From Geitlerinema sp. PCC 7407 (GTDB taxonomy: Bacteria > Cyanobacteriota > Cyanobacteriia > PCC-7407), in the NCBI RefSeq assembly GCF_000317045.1, contig NC_019703.1, positions 4,596,934 to 4,660,933 of the forward strand: DNA of 64,000 nucleotides, read 5' to 3'. Below, piece by piece: positions 54,215 to 61,826 of this stretch; positions within the stretch are counted from its first letter, which is position 1; each line of letters opens with the position of its first letter. The notes under the pieces are model-generated. The model had not been told where the DNA came from. It made no database searches and saw nothing but the letters and a program-made list of their open reading frames with translations. Made by a program: the position numbers and the translations under genes.

Positions 54215-54220
54215 TATAAT
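54215..54220 (+). promoter_or_regulatory. -10 box of ssrA
   Basis: A consensus TATAAT 10 bases upstream of the mature tmRNA 5' end. No good -35 at the matching distance (ACACAC), so it may be activator-dependent or of extended type. Confidence 0.6.
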
Positions 54221-54230
54221 AGGGGTACGC

Positions 54231-54620
54231 GGGGCCGTAACGGTTTCGACGTGTTGGTGAAATCCGTATTGTGATACAGGCCGAGAGTGAGTCTTCTCTC
54301 GCAAATACCGGGCTCAAAAAAAAGTAACTGCGAACAACATCGTTCCTTTCGCTCGTGTTAAGGCAGCAGCTGTTGCCTAACAAAAACCTCTAACAGGTTC
54401 GAGCATCTGGCGTTTGACTCCGTTAAGGACGACAGATTTAACCCCAACGGATGCTCCCGCTAGCGGCCTCTAGTCTGCTAGTTGGCTAAGACTTTACTAG
54501 GGAATCCTGTCGCCAGGGATAATTGGCGGTTCCCGCCTCGAGGGTCAGAGAGGCTAAGCCTGTGAAGGAGCGAGAGGTCAATAGCCATCGCGGACACGGG
54601 TTCGACTCCCGTCGGCTCCA
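54231..54620 (+). ncRNA. ssrA: Transfer-messenger RNA
   Basis: A one-piece tmRNA of ~390 bases. The 5' end GGGGCCGTAACGGTTTCGAC and the 3' end with TTCGACTCCCGTCGGCTCCA (T-loop, acceptor arm and encoded CCA) form the alanine tRNA-like domain, with the G-U pair near the acceptor top. The tag frame GCG AAC AAC ... TAA (54330-54380) encodes ANNIVPFARVKAAAVA, a cyanobacterial tag ending in the non-polar residues recognised by ClpXP-type proteases. Pseudoknot-like segments follow the tag. Confidence 0.97.
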
Positions 54621-54870
54621 TTGGTCCTTGAAATTCAAGATGTTCTGGTTTGTGGGGTGCGCCATCGGCGGCCCCTTATTTTTTTGCGATTTTTGCCCCT
54701 TGCTCGATTTTGTGTGCAAGAAGCCTTTCTATTTCTCCGGACCGCAGGACTTCAACAAAGTTATTGGTTGGTAGAGGAATGCGATCTTGTCCTCACAGCC
54801 TTTCACTTCCACCAAAACAGGCTTGCGCTTGTACTTCCGGTTCCTTTGGCGACTAAAGCAGGGTTAGGGC

Positions 54871-55524
54871 ATGAACACAATGACCATTGATGAATTGCTA
54901 AAGCGCTACGTCATGGGCGAGCGGGATTTTAGCCGTTTGGACTTGCACGCAGCCTACCTGAGCAAAGTCGACCTGGTCGATGCAAACTTGCAGGGGGTGG
55001 ATCTGGCGGGGGCCAACCTGGTGGGAGCCAATCTGCGCGGGGCCAACCTGCGCGGGGCCAACTTGAGCCGCGTCGATCTGAGCATGGCCAACCTGGGTCA
55101 GGCAAATCTGGCGGAGGCCGTGCTGACCAATGCCACCCTGAGCGGCGCCGATTTTAGCGATGCAGACCTCAATGGCGCGGTCTTGGACGGAGCGTTGCTC
55201 AAGCTGGCGAATCTGAATAACGCGAATCTGTGCAATGCGCGGCTGCGCAAGGCGGACCTCCACGGCGCTAATCTCTACAACGCCAACCTGCGGCGCAGCT
55301 GGCTAACGCACACGGACCTGATCGGGGCAATTCTCAGCGGGGCTGACCTCAGCGGCGCTGACTTTAGTGGGGCGGTGCTGGTGCGCGCAAATCTCTACCG
55401 CACGACCCTGAGCGCAACGGACTTCACAGGGGCAAATCTGATGGGCGCCAACTTGCAAGGGGTTGATTTGCAAGGGGTTGATTTGCGGCGGGCCGTGATG
55501 CCGGACGGCACCATTCACCTCTAG
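54871..55524 (+). CDS. Pentapeptide repeat protein
   Basis: 217 residues. After an N-terminal helix (MTIDELLKRYVMGERDFSRLDLHAAYLS) nearly all of the protein is A(D/N)LXX repeats, for example ANLRGANLRGANLSRVDL, which fold into a right-handed quadrilateral beta-helix. Cyanobacteria have many of these; functions are mostly unknown. No signal peptide, so it is probably cytoplasmic. A low-GC stretch separates it from the tmRNA. Confidence 0.92.
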   Translation: MNTMTIDELLKRYVMGERDFSRLDLHAAYLSKVDLVDANLQGVDLAGANLVGANLRGANLRGANLSRVDLSMANLGQANLAEAVLTNATLSGADFSDADLNGAVLDGALLKLANLNNANLCNARLRKADLHGANLYNANLRRSWLTHTDLIGAILSGADLSGADFSGAVLVRANLYRTTLSATDFTGANLMGANLQGVDLQGVDLRRAVMPDGTIHL

Positions 55525-55542
55525 TACGCTCGAGACGAGCAA

Positions 55543-55567
55543 CAAAAAATCGCCCACAGGGGGCGAT
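55543..55567 (-). terminator. Intrinsic terminator of the DUF362 gene
   Basis: Minus strand ATCGCCC-CCTGT-GGGCGAT followed by six T, 95 bases after the DUF362 stop. The stem overlaps a HIP1 site. Confidence 0.75.
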
Positions 55568-55662
55568 CGCAAAACTATTCGGAGGGTGAGGTCACGGTAG
55601 CGCGGGCGATCGCCCTTGTGCTGTGTCGACTTTGACAATCTGACCCCGCGCTGGCATTTGCC

Positions 55663-56631
55663 CTAGGAGCGGTTGGCGTAGGCCCGCAGGGGCTCCTTGA
55701 GCCAGCGAATGTAGAGGTGCTTGAAGCTGGACTTCATAACCCGGGGCAGCCCAAAGTCGATGGGAATCAAGCGGCTGGGCAGGCGCCAGTCTGGGAGCTG
55801 CAGCTCGGCGGGAGTTTGCAGGGGGAAGGTGAGATCTGCTGGATCGGGGCACAGACCCAAGCGCTGGGAGGCGGCAATGGTGGGCACGCTCTGGGGGTCG
55901 ACGCTGAGAATGTCGACCATGGCGCGATCGAGGGCGAAGACATTTTGGGAGGCGGCCAGGACGCTGATCTGACGAGGCTCACCGCCGCTGGGTCCGTTGC
56001 CTTCGTGGCCCAGGATGCCGTCGGCGATCGTGAGGTCCGGGGCGATCGCCCGGGCGGTTTCCACCAGCATTTCACCAAAGCGATCGCGGTCTTTACCGGC
56101 TTCCATGTGCCACCAGGCTTTCATTTTGCCGGGAACGCAGCCAAATAGGTTTTTGACGCCAAGGGTCAGGGTCAGCTGGGCGTGGGACTTGACCTTGGGC
56201 AAGTTGATCACCACGTCGGCTTCCATGGCTTCTTTGCACAGCCGCAGGTGATTGAAGGACTCGTTGACGACTTCGTAGCGCTTGCCGTGAAACTCCACGA
56301 CGGGCAGGTTGAGGGATTCGAGCAGGGGCTTGTAGCCGTTGGCTTCGGCGACGCCCCGAGCGCTGCCAAAGGCGGGACTGTCGCCCAGGAAGGGCTCCCC
56401 GCCGGCCTCACGGACCATTTGGGCAACGCAGGCCACCACTTCGGGGCGGGTGACACATTCCTTGGTGGGGCGGGCGCCGGTGAGCAGGTTGGGCTTGAGC
56501 AGCACGCGATCGCCCGGTTTGACAATGGCTCCCATGCCGCCCAGGGGCGCTAGCAGGGCTTCGAGGGACGCGCGGAGAGCATCGGGCTCGTAGGACTCGG
56601 CACGAAGGAGGCTGACAGGAATGGCGGTCAT
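55663..56631 (-). CDS. DUF362 domain protein
   Basis: 322 residues from ATG 56631. The segments VLLKPNLLTGARPTKECVTRPEVVACVAQMV, FLGDSPAFGSARGVAEANGY, INLPKVKSHAQLTLTLGVKNLFGCVPGK and ISVLAASQNVFALDRAMVDIL are the DUF362 core. Members are often linked to Fe-S proteins, but the ferredoxin-like cysteine motifs found in some relatives are absent here. No function is assigned. The open frame runs further upstream to 57177 opposite the SLH gene, but that part is not family-like. Confidence 0.9.
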   Translation of the reverse strand: MTAIPVSLLRAESYEPDALRASLEALLAPLGGMGAIVKPGDRVLLKPNLLTGARPTKECVTRPEVVACVAQMVREAGGEPFLGDSPAFGSARGVAEANGYKPLLESLNLPVVEFHGKRYEVVNESFNHLRLCKEAMEADVVINLPKVKSHAQLTLTLGVKNLFGCVPGKMKAWWHMEAGKDRDRFGEMLVETARAIAPDLTIADGILGHEGNGPSGGEPRQISVLAASQNVFALDRAMVDILSVDPQSVPTIAASQRLGLCPDPADLTFPLQTPAELQLPDWRLPSRLIPIDFGLPRVMKSSFKHLYIRWLKEPLRAYANRS

Positions 56632-56839
56632 ACAGTCGTTTTGGCGAGTTTTTTCCCATTGTAGGCAGGTTGTAGGCAGGCGATCGCAGCGCGGGAGGCC
56701 TAGCGTGGGTTTTGGGGTTCTCAGGCCCAGGGAAGAGGCCCGGGAGCCTTTATCTTTCTGTAGATTGATTTTGGATTTGGGGCGATCGCCCTCTCGAAAG
56801 GTACGGTAATCTGAAGACCAAAGGTACGAGGCGATCGCG

Positions 56840-58087
56840 ATGACCAACGCTTCTCCAGATCCGCAATCCCGTCGGAAGCCCCCCGTAGACTTCGATGAAC
56901 TGATTGCCATCATCGTGGCGTTTGGCGTGTTGGGCGCGATTTTGGCCTGGGGCTTGACCCGCAGCAGCGACTTCAATTGGCTTTCGCTTGGGGAGGGAGC
57001 CGTCTCTACAGAATCCCCGAGCCCCTCGGCCGAACTGGCTCCGGCTCCAGAGGCAGGCGCTGAAGCTGATGACTCATCTGCTGCCCTGCCTGCTGAGGGC
57101 GAAGCCATCGAGGCAAATCCCTCTCCGGCGTCCCGCCTCCAGCGGTCGGCGGACCCAAAAACGCCTGGAGTGACCACAGAACAGCCGGTTCAGCGATCGC
57201 AGGGACATCCAGAGCTGACAGCGCTGCTGGTGCCGCTGCTGCGCGGTGAGCGATCGCCCCAGAGCGCCCCCGCCCCCAGTCCTGCCCAGCCCTCGCCTGA
57301 GACCAGCGCCGTTGCCCCGGCTCCGGTGCCAGCCCCGACTCCTCCCAGCCCGGCAGCCTCGCCTTCGCCCAGCATCGCCACTGCTCCCGCGACCATCGGG
57401 TCTAACAATTTTTCGGATGTGAGCCGGACCTACTGGGCCGTTCCCTTCATCGCGGCTCTGGAGCAGCGCGACATTGTCAGCGGCTTCCCAGACGGGTCTT
57501 TTCGGCCCAACCAGCCGGTCACGCGGGCTGAGTTTGCGGCGCAGCTGCAAAAGGCTTTTGCGAGCGATCGCCAGGCCACCCCGATCAACTACGGAGATGT
57601 GCCCCAGGACTTTTGGGGCGTGAGCGCCATCGACAGCGCCACCCGCATGGGCTTCATGAAAGGCTATCCCGGCAATGTTTTCCGGCCGGAGTCGCCCGTT
57701 TCTCGGGCGGAGGTGCTCGTGGCGCTGATGACCGGTCTGGGACTGCCCCTGCCCCAGACGGCGGGAGATACCTTGGAAATCTATCAGGACGCGGCTAGCA
57801 TCCCCAACTACGCAACCCTCAAGGTCGCGGGCGCAACGCAGTCCGATCTGGTGGTCAGCTATCCAAACCCAAGCCTCTTGAATCCGCGTGAACCCGCCAC
57901 TCGCGCCGATGTGGCGGCCATGATCTACCAGGGGCTGGTGGCAACCCGCCAGGCGGAGGAGCTGCCGTCGCAGTACCGGGTGGAGCGATCGCCTTCGGCA
58001 GCGTCTCCTAGCCCTTCCCCTGCGGCAACAACTTCTCCTAGCCCTTCGCCTGCGGCAACAACCTCTCCTAGCCCTTCGCCTCGCTAG
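56840..58087 (+). CDS. SLH domain protein with membrane anchor
   Basis: 415 residues. One TM helix (~residues 17-40), a long Pro/Ala/Ser/Glu linker (~45-180), then two or three SLH units: NFSDVSRTYWAVPFIAALEQRDIVSGFPDGSFRPNQPVTRAEFAAQL, YGDVPQDFWGVSAIDSATRMGFMKGYPGNVFRPESPVSRAEVLVAL and a weaker third. SLH domains bind secondary cell-wall polymers or peptidoglycan. The C-terminus ends in tandem SPSPSPAATT repeats. The start ATG 56840 follows a HIP1 site. The 3' 20 bases overlap the convergent thioesterase gene. Confidence 0.9.
   Translation: MTNASPDPQSRRKPPVDFDELIAIIVAFGVLGAILAWGLTRSSDFNWLSLGEGAVSTESPSPSAELAPAPEAGAEADDSSAALPAEGEAIEANPSPASRLQRSADPKTPGVTTEQPVQRSQGHPELTALLVPLLRGERSPQSAPAPSPAQPSPETSAVAPAPVPAPTPPSPAASPSPSIATAPATIGSNNFSDVSRTYWAVPFIAALEQRDIVSGFPDGSFRPNQPVTRAEFAAQLQKAFASDRQATPINYGDVPQDFWGVSAIDSATRMGFMKGYPGNVFRPESPVSRAEVLVALMTGLGLPLPQTAGDTLEIYQDAASIPNYATLKVAGATQSDLVVSYPNPSLLNPREPATRADVAAMIYQGLVATRQAEELPSQYRVERSPSAASPSPSPAATTSPSPSPAATTSPSPSPR
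58004..58087 (+). repeat. 30-bp tandem repeat at the 3' end of the SLH gene
   Basis: Two full units and one partial unit of TCTCCTAGCCCTTCGCCTGCGGCAACAACY-type sequence (58004-58033, 58034-58063, 58064-58087). Each full unit codes for SPSPSPAATT. Because the period is a multiple of three, unit number can change without frameshift. Confidence 0.85.
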
Positions 58088-58502
58088 CGTGGGCGTGGCA
58101 CAGCTGCTCAAACAGCTGCAAAAACACGTCGGGAATCGGTCGGGGGCGCGCAGTCTGGGCGTCGACCCACACCCACAGCGCTTCCGCTGTGACCAGCAGA
58201 TCGGGCTGGCCGAGGCGCCGGATTTCGTAGCAGCGGGTGCTGCGAGAGCGGCCCATATCCTGAATCCAGGTGGTCACCTCCAGGGTGTCGCCGGCTAGGG
58301 CGGGCCGCAGGTACTCCAGGGCGATGCGCCGCATGACAAAAAAGCCGCCGTATTCGCGGTAGCGCTCCAGGGTAAAGCCGTGATGCTCGAGATGGGCGAT
58401 CGCGGCGTGCTCTAGATAGTGCTGGTACACCGCATTGTTGACGTGGCCAAGGGTATCGAGCTCGTAGTGACGAACCCGCAGCTGAGTAGAAAAAGGTTGC
58501 AT
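58068..58502 (-). CDS. Acyl-CoA thioesterase, hotdog fold
   Basis: 144 residues. RHYELDTLGHVNNAVYQHYLEHAAIAHLEHHGF is the 4-hydroxybenzoyl-CoA thioesterase/acyl-ACP thioesterase-like hotdog signature with a catalytic Asp, and VTTWIQDMGRSRSTRCYEI is the second half. A DHNA-CoA thioesterase role in phylloquinone synthesis is possible, but a general acyl-CoA thioesterase is equally likely. Its last residues (ASEAKG) are encoded antisense to the SLH tandem repeat. Confidence 0.9.
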   Translation of the reverse strand: MQPFSTQLRVRHYELDTLGHVNNAVYQHYLEHAAIAHLEHHGFTLERYREYGGFFVMRRIALEYLRPALAGDTLEVTTWIQDMGRSRSTRCYEIRRLGQPDLLVTAEALWVWVDAQTARPRPIPDVFLQLFEQLCHAHASEAKG

Positions 58503-58553
58503 GGCTTTATTTTGCCCCAGCTGCGGACCCCACGGGCGATCGCCCGTTTTTCC

Positions 58554-60023
58554 CTAGTGCCCCAGAGAGTTGAGAGACGGCGGGGCGATCGCCTCCGAGT
58601 CAGGACGGCGCACGAGCCCCCGCAGGACGTGCCGCAGCACCGGCCCCATCACTCGGGGATGAAACAAATCCGTTGGCGGAGCCCACATGTGCAGCACCGA
58701 AAACAGGCGCAGCGTAATTTCAGGATTGCCCACGGCGGCGCTCCACACCTCATCGAGATAGCGCTGGGACCAGCGGGTGATGGGGCTGACCTGAGCGCCT
58801 TGGGTGGTGGCCCAGCGGGAGTCTTCCCCGGTTGCCAGCATCCAGGGCACGGCGATCTCCTGGGCGAGCTGCCGTCGAAAGCGATCGCCCAGGCGGTCCC
58901 AGCGACCGGTGCGCTGAGCCTCCGCGAAGCAGCGCTGCAGCAGCACGGCATCGAGGGCCGCTACGCTCATGCCCTGACCATAGATAGGATTGAAGGCGCA
59001 CGCCGAATCCCCCGTCACGAGCAGCCCCTGAGGAAACGCTTTGAGGGATTCGTAGTGGCGGCGGAGATTTTCCATTCGCCGATAGCTGGTGATCGGGGTG
59101 ACCCGCTCCCCTTGGCGCATCAGATCGTAGAGAACCGGCGATCGCAGGCTGCGAGCAAACTCCAGCAGTCGACCTTCCTCGGTCGGCGGATAGTCTTTGC
59201 CGGTCCCGGTCAGCGTGACCAGCCAGCGCTGGCCCGACGCACCGGGCTCGCCCTCGATCTGCATTGCACAGCCGCCTCGACGCTGGTGGGGCGGCACCGC
59301 CATGATCAAGAATCCCGGATGGGCCACCTGAAACGCTGGCGGCGTCTGGTACTGGCAGCTGGCGTAGCCGATGAAGGGGGTCACGCGGGTCTCGGCGGGC
59401 GGCTGATAGCCTAGCTGCTCTAGCCAGTGGGGCACCAGGGAGCGGCGGCCACTGGCATCCACGACCCAATCTGCCGCGCAAAAGCGCTCTTTGTCGCTGC
59501 CTTCCGCGATCGCGGTCCATGGCCCCGAGGGCACCGTTTTCTGAAAGCGCAGGCGCACGCCGCTCACCCGCGATCGCGTTTCGTCCAGGCACAGCTCCTC
59601 GACCTGGCACTCATCCACAATGTGAACGTTGCTCCACTGCTGGAGCTGCTGGCGCACCAGCCATTCCAGCATCGGCCGCGTACAGCTGTAGCTCTTGATC
59701 TCAGACGGACGCCCCGGCAGCCAGCCAGAAGGCCCCAACACGGCCAGATCCTGGGTACAAAACAGGGGCGCAATGTTTTGCTGGGCGATCGCCGCTTCTA
59801 GGTCTGGGAACAGGCGCTCGAGAATATCTCGCCCGCGATTGAGCAGGAGGTGGAGCTGACTAGACTGGGGAACGCCAGGACGAGCCTTGGGGCTCTCGGG
59901 CAGGGAATCGCGCTCGATCACCGTCACGCGATCGCAAAAGTCCGCCAGCACCCGGGCCGTGAGCAGACCCGCCATACTGCCGCCGATGACCAGTGCATGC
60001 TTGGAAGAATGGGTTTGGTTCAT
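58554..60023 (-). CDS. FAD-dependent monooxygenase
   Basis: 489 residues from MNQTHSSKHALVIGGSMAGLL, with AAAGGAG eight bases upstream. A PHBH/squalene-epoxidase type flavoprotein: Rossmann GGSMAGL, the motif VVDASGRRSLVPHWLE (DG-like motif region), and LLVTGDSACAFNPIYGQGMSVAALDA, the GD motif that binds the FAD ribityl and pyrophosphate. No substrate is suggested by the neighbours. A membrane-facing C-terminal helix may be present. Confidence 0.88.
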   Translation of the reverse strand: MNQTHSSKHALVIGGSMAGLLTARVLADFCDRVTVIERDSLPESPKARPGVPQSSQLHLLLNRGRDILERLFPDLEAAIAQQNIAPLFCTQDLAVLGPSGWLPGRPSEIKSYSCTRPMLEWLVRQQLQQWSNVHIVDECQVEELCLDETRSRVSGVRLRFQKTVPSGPWTAIAEGSDKERFCAADWVVDASGRRSLVPHWLEQLGYQPPAETRVTPFIGYASCQYQTPPAFQVAHPGFLIMAVPPHQRRGGCAMQIEGEPGASGQRWLVTLTGTGKDYPPTEEGRLLEFARSLRSPVLYDLMRQGERVTPITSYRRMENLRRHYESLKAFPQGLLVTGDSACAFNPIYGQGMSVAALDAVLLQRCFAEAQRTGRWDRLGDRFRRQLAQEIAVPWMLATGEDSRWATTQGAQVSPITRWSQRYLDEVWSAAVGNPEITLRLFSVLHMWAPPTDLFHPRVMGPVLRHVLRGLVRRPDSEAIAPPSLNSLGH

Positions 60024-60049
60024 CTCAGATCTCCTTTGGGGGCTCAGAT

Positions 60050-60889
60050 TCAATCTGGAGATTGCTTTCGGATTGCCTCAGCATAGCCATTCCACCAAGC
60101 GCGCTGAGGCTGAAAAACTGACTTCACGGCCTGCCCGAAGGATCCCAGAGTATTCAGGCGCTTAGCAATCTGGCGCTGGCGCCAAGCCCGCTCCAGCAAG
60201 GCCGTTTGGTAGTCCGTGAAGGTGCGATCGCCCGCGATCGGCTGCCCCAAACCGGTCAAGATTTCCTGACGTCGCGCGAGGTGCTCGGCCAGGACTGGCG
60301 GCGCATCAGCGCCGGACACGCTAAACCACAGCTGCCGGGAGACCTGGAGAGCGGCGATCGCCGGACTCGGCGGCTGGGACGTGGTGATCAGGCACCAGCC
60401 CTCTGCCAGATAGCTGGTCACCTCGCTCACCAAGGGCGAGGGCTGGCCCCGGCGAGGGACCCCTTGCACCAGCCGCGCAAAGCATTGGTGCTCGGGATGA
60501 TAAAACAGCCGCATCGCTTGGGGCTCGGTCGGCCCCACCTCCGGAATCAAGCGCCAGTCTTGGCCACGCTGAAACCCCAGCTCTTCTAGGTGGGCTGTTG
60601 CTTGGGTCCAGGCGGTCGTCTCTAGACGCGACCAGTCTGCTAACTGCGCAGGCTCCCACTGCCCCCCCGCAGGCCGATCAAACAGGGCCAAGCGCCAAGC
60701 AATCAGCGCCCCCCAAAAGCCCAGCACCAAGCCAGCCACCGTCAGCACCAGGATCTGAGCCCCGATTCCCTGGGGAGCGATCTGGCGCCCCAGCCAAACA
60801 ATCCCGTAAATGCCAACGGCGATCGCCCCCAAAATCACCGGACTGGAGGCGATCGCCTGCCCCACTCTTCGCAAAACTTTGTCTCCCAT
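60050..60889 (-). CDS. Membrane protein of unknown function
   Basis: 279 residues from MGDKVLRRVGQAIAS. Two TM helices (~14-34 and ~44-66), then a soluble domain of ~200 residues. It contains FQRGQDWRLIPEVGPTEPQAMRLFYHPEHQCFARLVQGV and a helical end (TALLERAWRQRQIAKRLNTLGSFGQAVKSVF). No known family. It ends 27 bases before the start of the monooxygenase on the same strand, so the two may share a transcript. It is divergent from the next unknown membrane protein across ~70 bases. Confidence 0.75.
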   Translation of the reverse strand: MGDKVLRRVGQAIASSPVILGAIAVGIYGIVWLGRQIAPQGIGAQILVLTVAGLVLGFWGALIAWRLALFDRPAGGQWEPAQLADWSRLETTAWTQATAHLEELGFQRGQDWRLIPEVGPTEPQAMRLFYHPEHQCFARLVQGVPRRGQPSPLVSEVTSYLAEGWCLITTSQPPSPAIAALQVSRQLWFSVSGADAPPVLAEHLARRQEILTGLGQPIAGDRTFTDYQTALLERAWRQRQIAKRLNTLGSFGQAVKSVFQPQRAWWNGYAEAIRKQSPD

Positions 60890-60962
60890 AGCGTTTGTTT
60901 TGTCGAGCCACCGCAGTCGCTCGGGCACGATCAGGCCAGAGCCTCTCGGGAAACTTTCGACC

Positions 60963-61820
60963 ATGCGGATTCTCAAGCACACCGATCAGGAACTGATCCT
61001 GAAGCAGGCGCCGCACTGGGGCTGCCGCGGGTGTCTGTGGCTGATTGTAGGGCTGATAGGACTCCCTGCAACAGTCGGTCTGGGCGTGATGCTGCTGATG
61101 GCGATCGCCGAAGGCCCCACTCAGGTGCGCTGCGATCGCACGCCCCAGATTAGCTGCACTGTAGAGCGCCAAAGCTGGCTGCCTGTCATGCGCCGCAGCG
61201 TCAAGGTCCCTGGCCCCTTGCGGGCCGAAGTCAGGGAACGAAAAGAAATCGAGTACTTTGACAGCGGTACCGGCACCTCTGCCTACGAGTACGACATTTC
61301 CTATGAGCTCGTCTTGGTTTCTCAAACAGGCGAAACCTGGGTCAAGACAGTCACCCAGCCCGAGCAGGCAGCTTGGCTGCGGGCCAGCGCCAATGCCATC
61401 AACGGGTTCAGCCGCCAGACAGCGCGGCAGTCCCTGACAGAAACTTGGGCCGCCGATCGGACTGCGCCCATGGCGATCGCGCTGTTTTGGGTTCTTTTAG
61501 GCGGCTTATTGTTGGGGCTCCCTTTGGCAGGGCTACTGAGCGCACCGACCACCCTTTTGGTGCTCGACAAAGGGCGCGATCGCGGGCGTTTGATTCGCTA
61601 CCGCTGCGCCCTCCAAACCCAAAAACGCTTTGCCCTCAGCGCCATTGATCACCTCGCCATTCAGGAGAGTACGCTGGGTCGCGATCGCCGCCCTGTCTAC
61701 AAAGTCGCGCTCCGGCTGCACAATGGCACCACGCTGATGCTCACGCCCCAAGGGTCTCTCGATCGCGCGATCGCTGAGCAGACCCTTCAGCAGATCCAGC
61801 CGTTTCTGGAGCTGCGTTGA
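60963..61820 (+). CDS. Two-TM membrane protein of unknown function
   Basis: 285 residues from MRILKHTDQELILKQAPHWGC. TM1 (~24-48), a soluble region with paired cysteines (RCDRTPQISCTVERQ), TM2 (~178-202), then a C-terminal domain (TLLVLDKGRDRGRLIRYRCALQTQKRFALSAIDHLAIQES) that has the look of a bacterial PH-like or DUF-type beta domain. No catalytic motif. It runs convergent toward uvrA, six bases from its stop. Confidence 0.78.
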   Translation: MRILKHTDQELILKQAPHWGCRGCLWLIVGLIGLPATVGLGVMLLMAIAEGPTQVRCDRTPQISCTVERQSWLPVMRRSVKVPGPLRAEVRERKEIEYFDSGTGTSAYEYDISYELVLVSQTGETWVKTVTQPEQAAWLRASANAINGFSRQTARQSLTETWAADRTAPMAIALFWVLLGGLLLGLPLAGLLSAPTTLLVLDKGRDRGRLIRYRCALQTQKRFALSAIDHLAIQESTLGRDRRPVYKVALRLHNGTTLMLTPQGSLDRAIAEQTLQQIQPFLELR

Positions 61821-61826
61821 CCCAGA

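Noticed and set aside
54486-54719. Minus-strand open frame with a RRESNPCPRW-like segment
   Set aside because: It is the antisense of the tmRNA tRNA-like domain, a frequent false gene.
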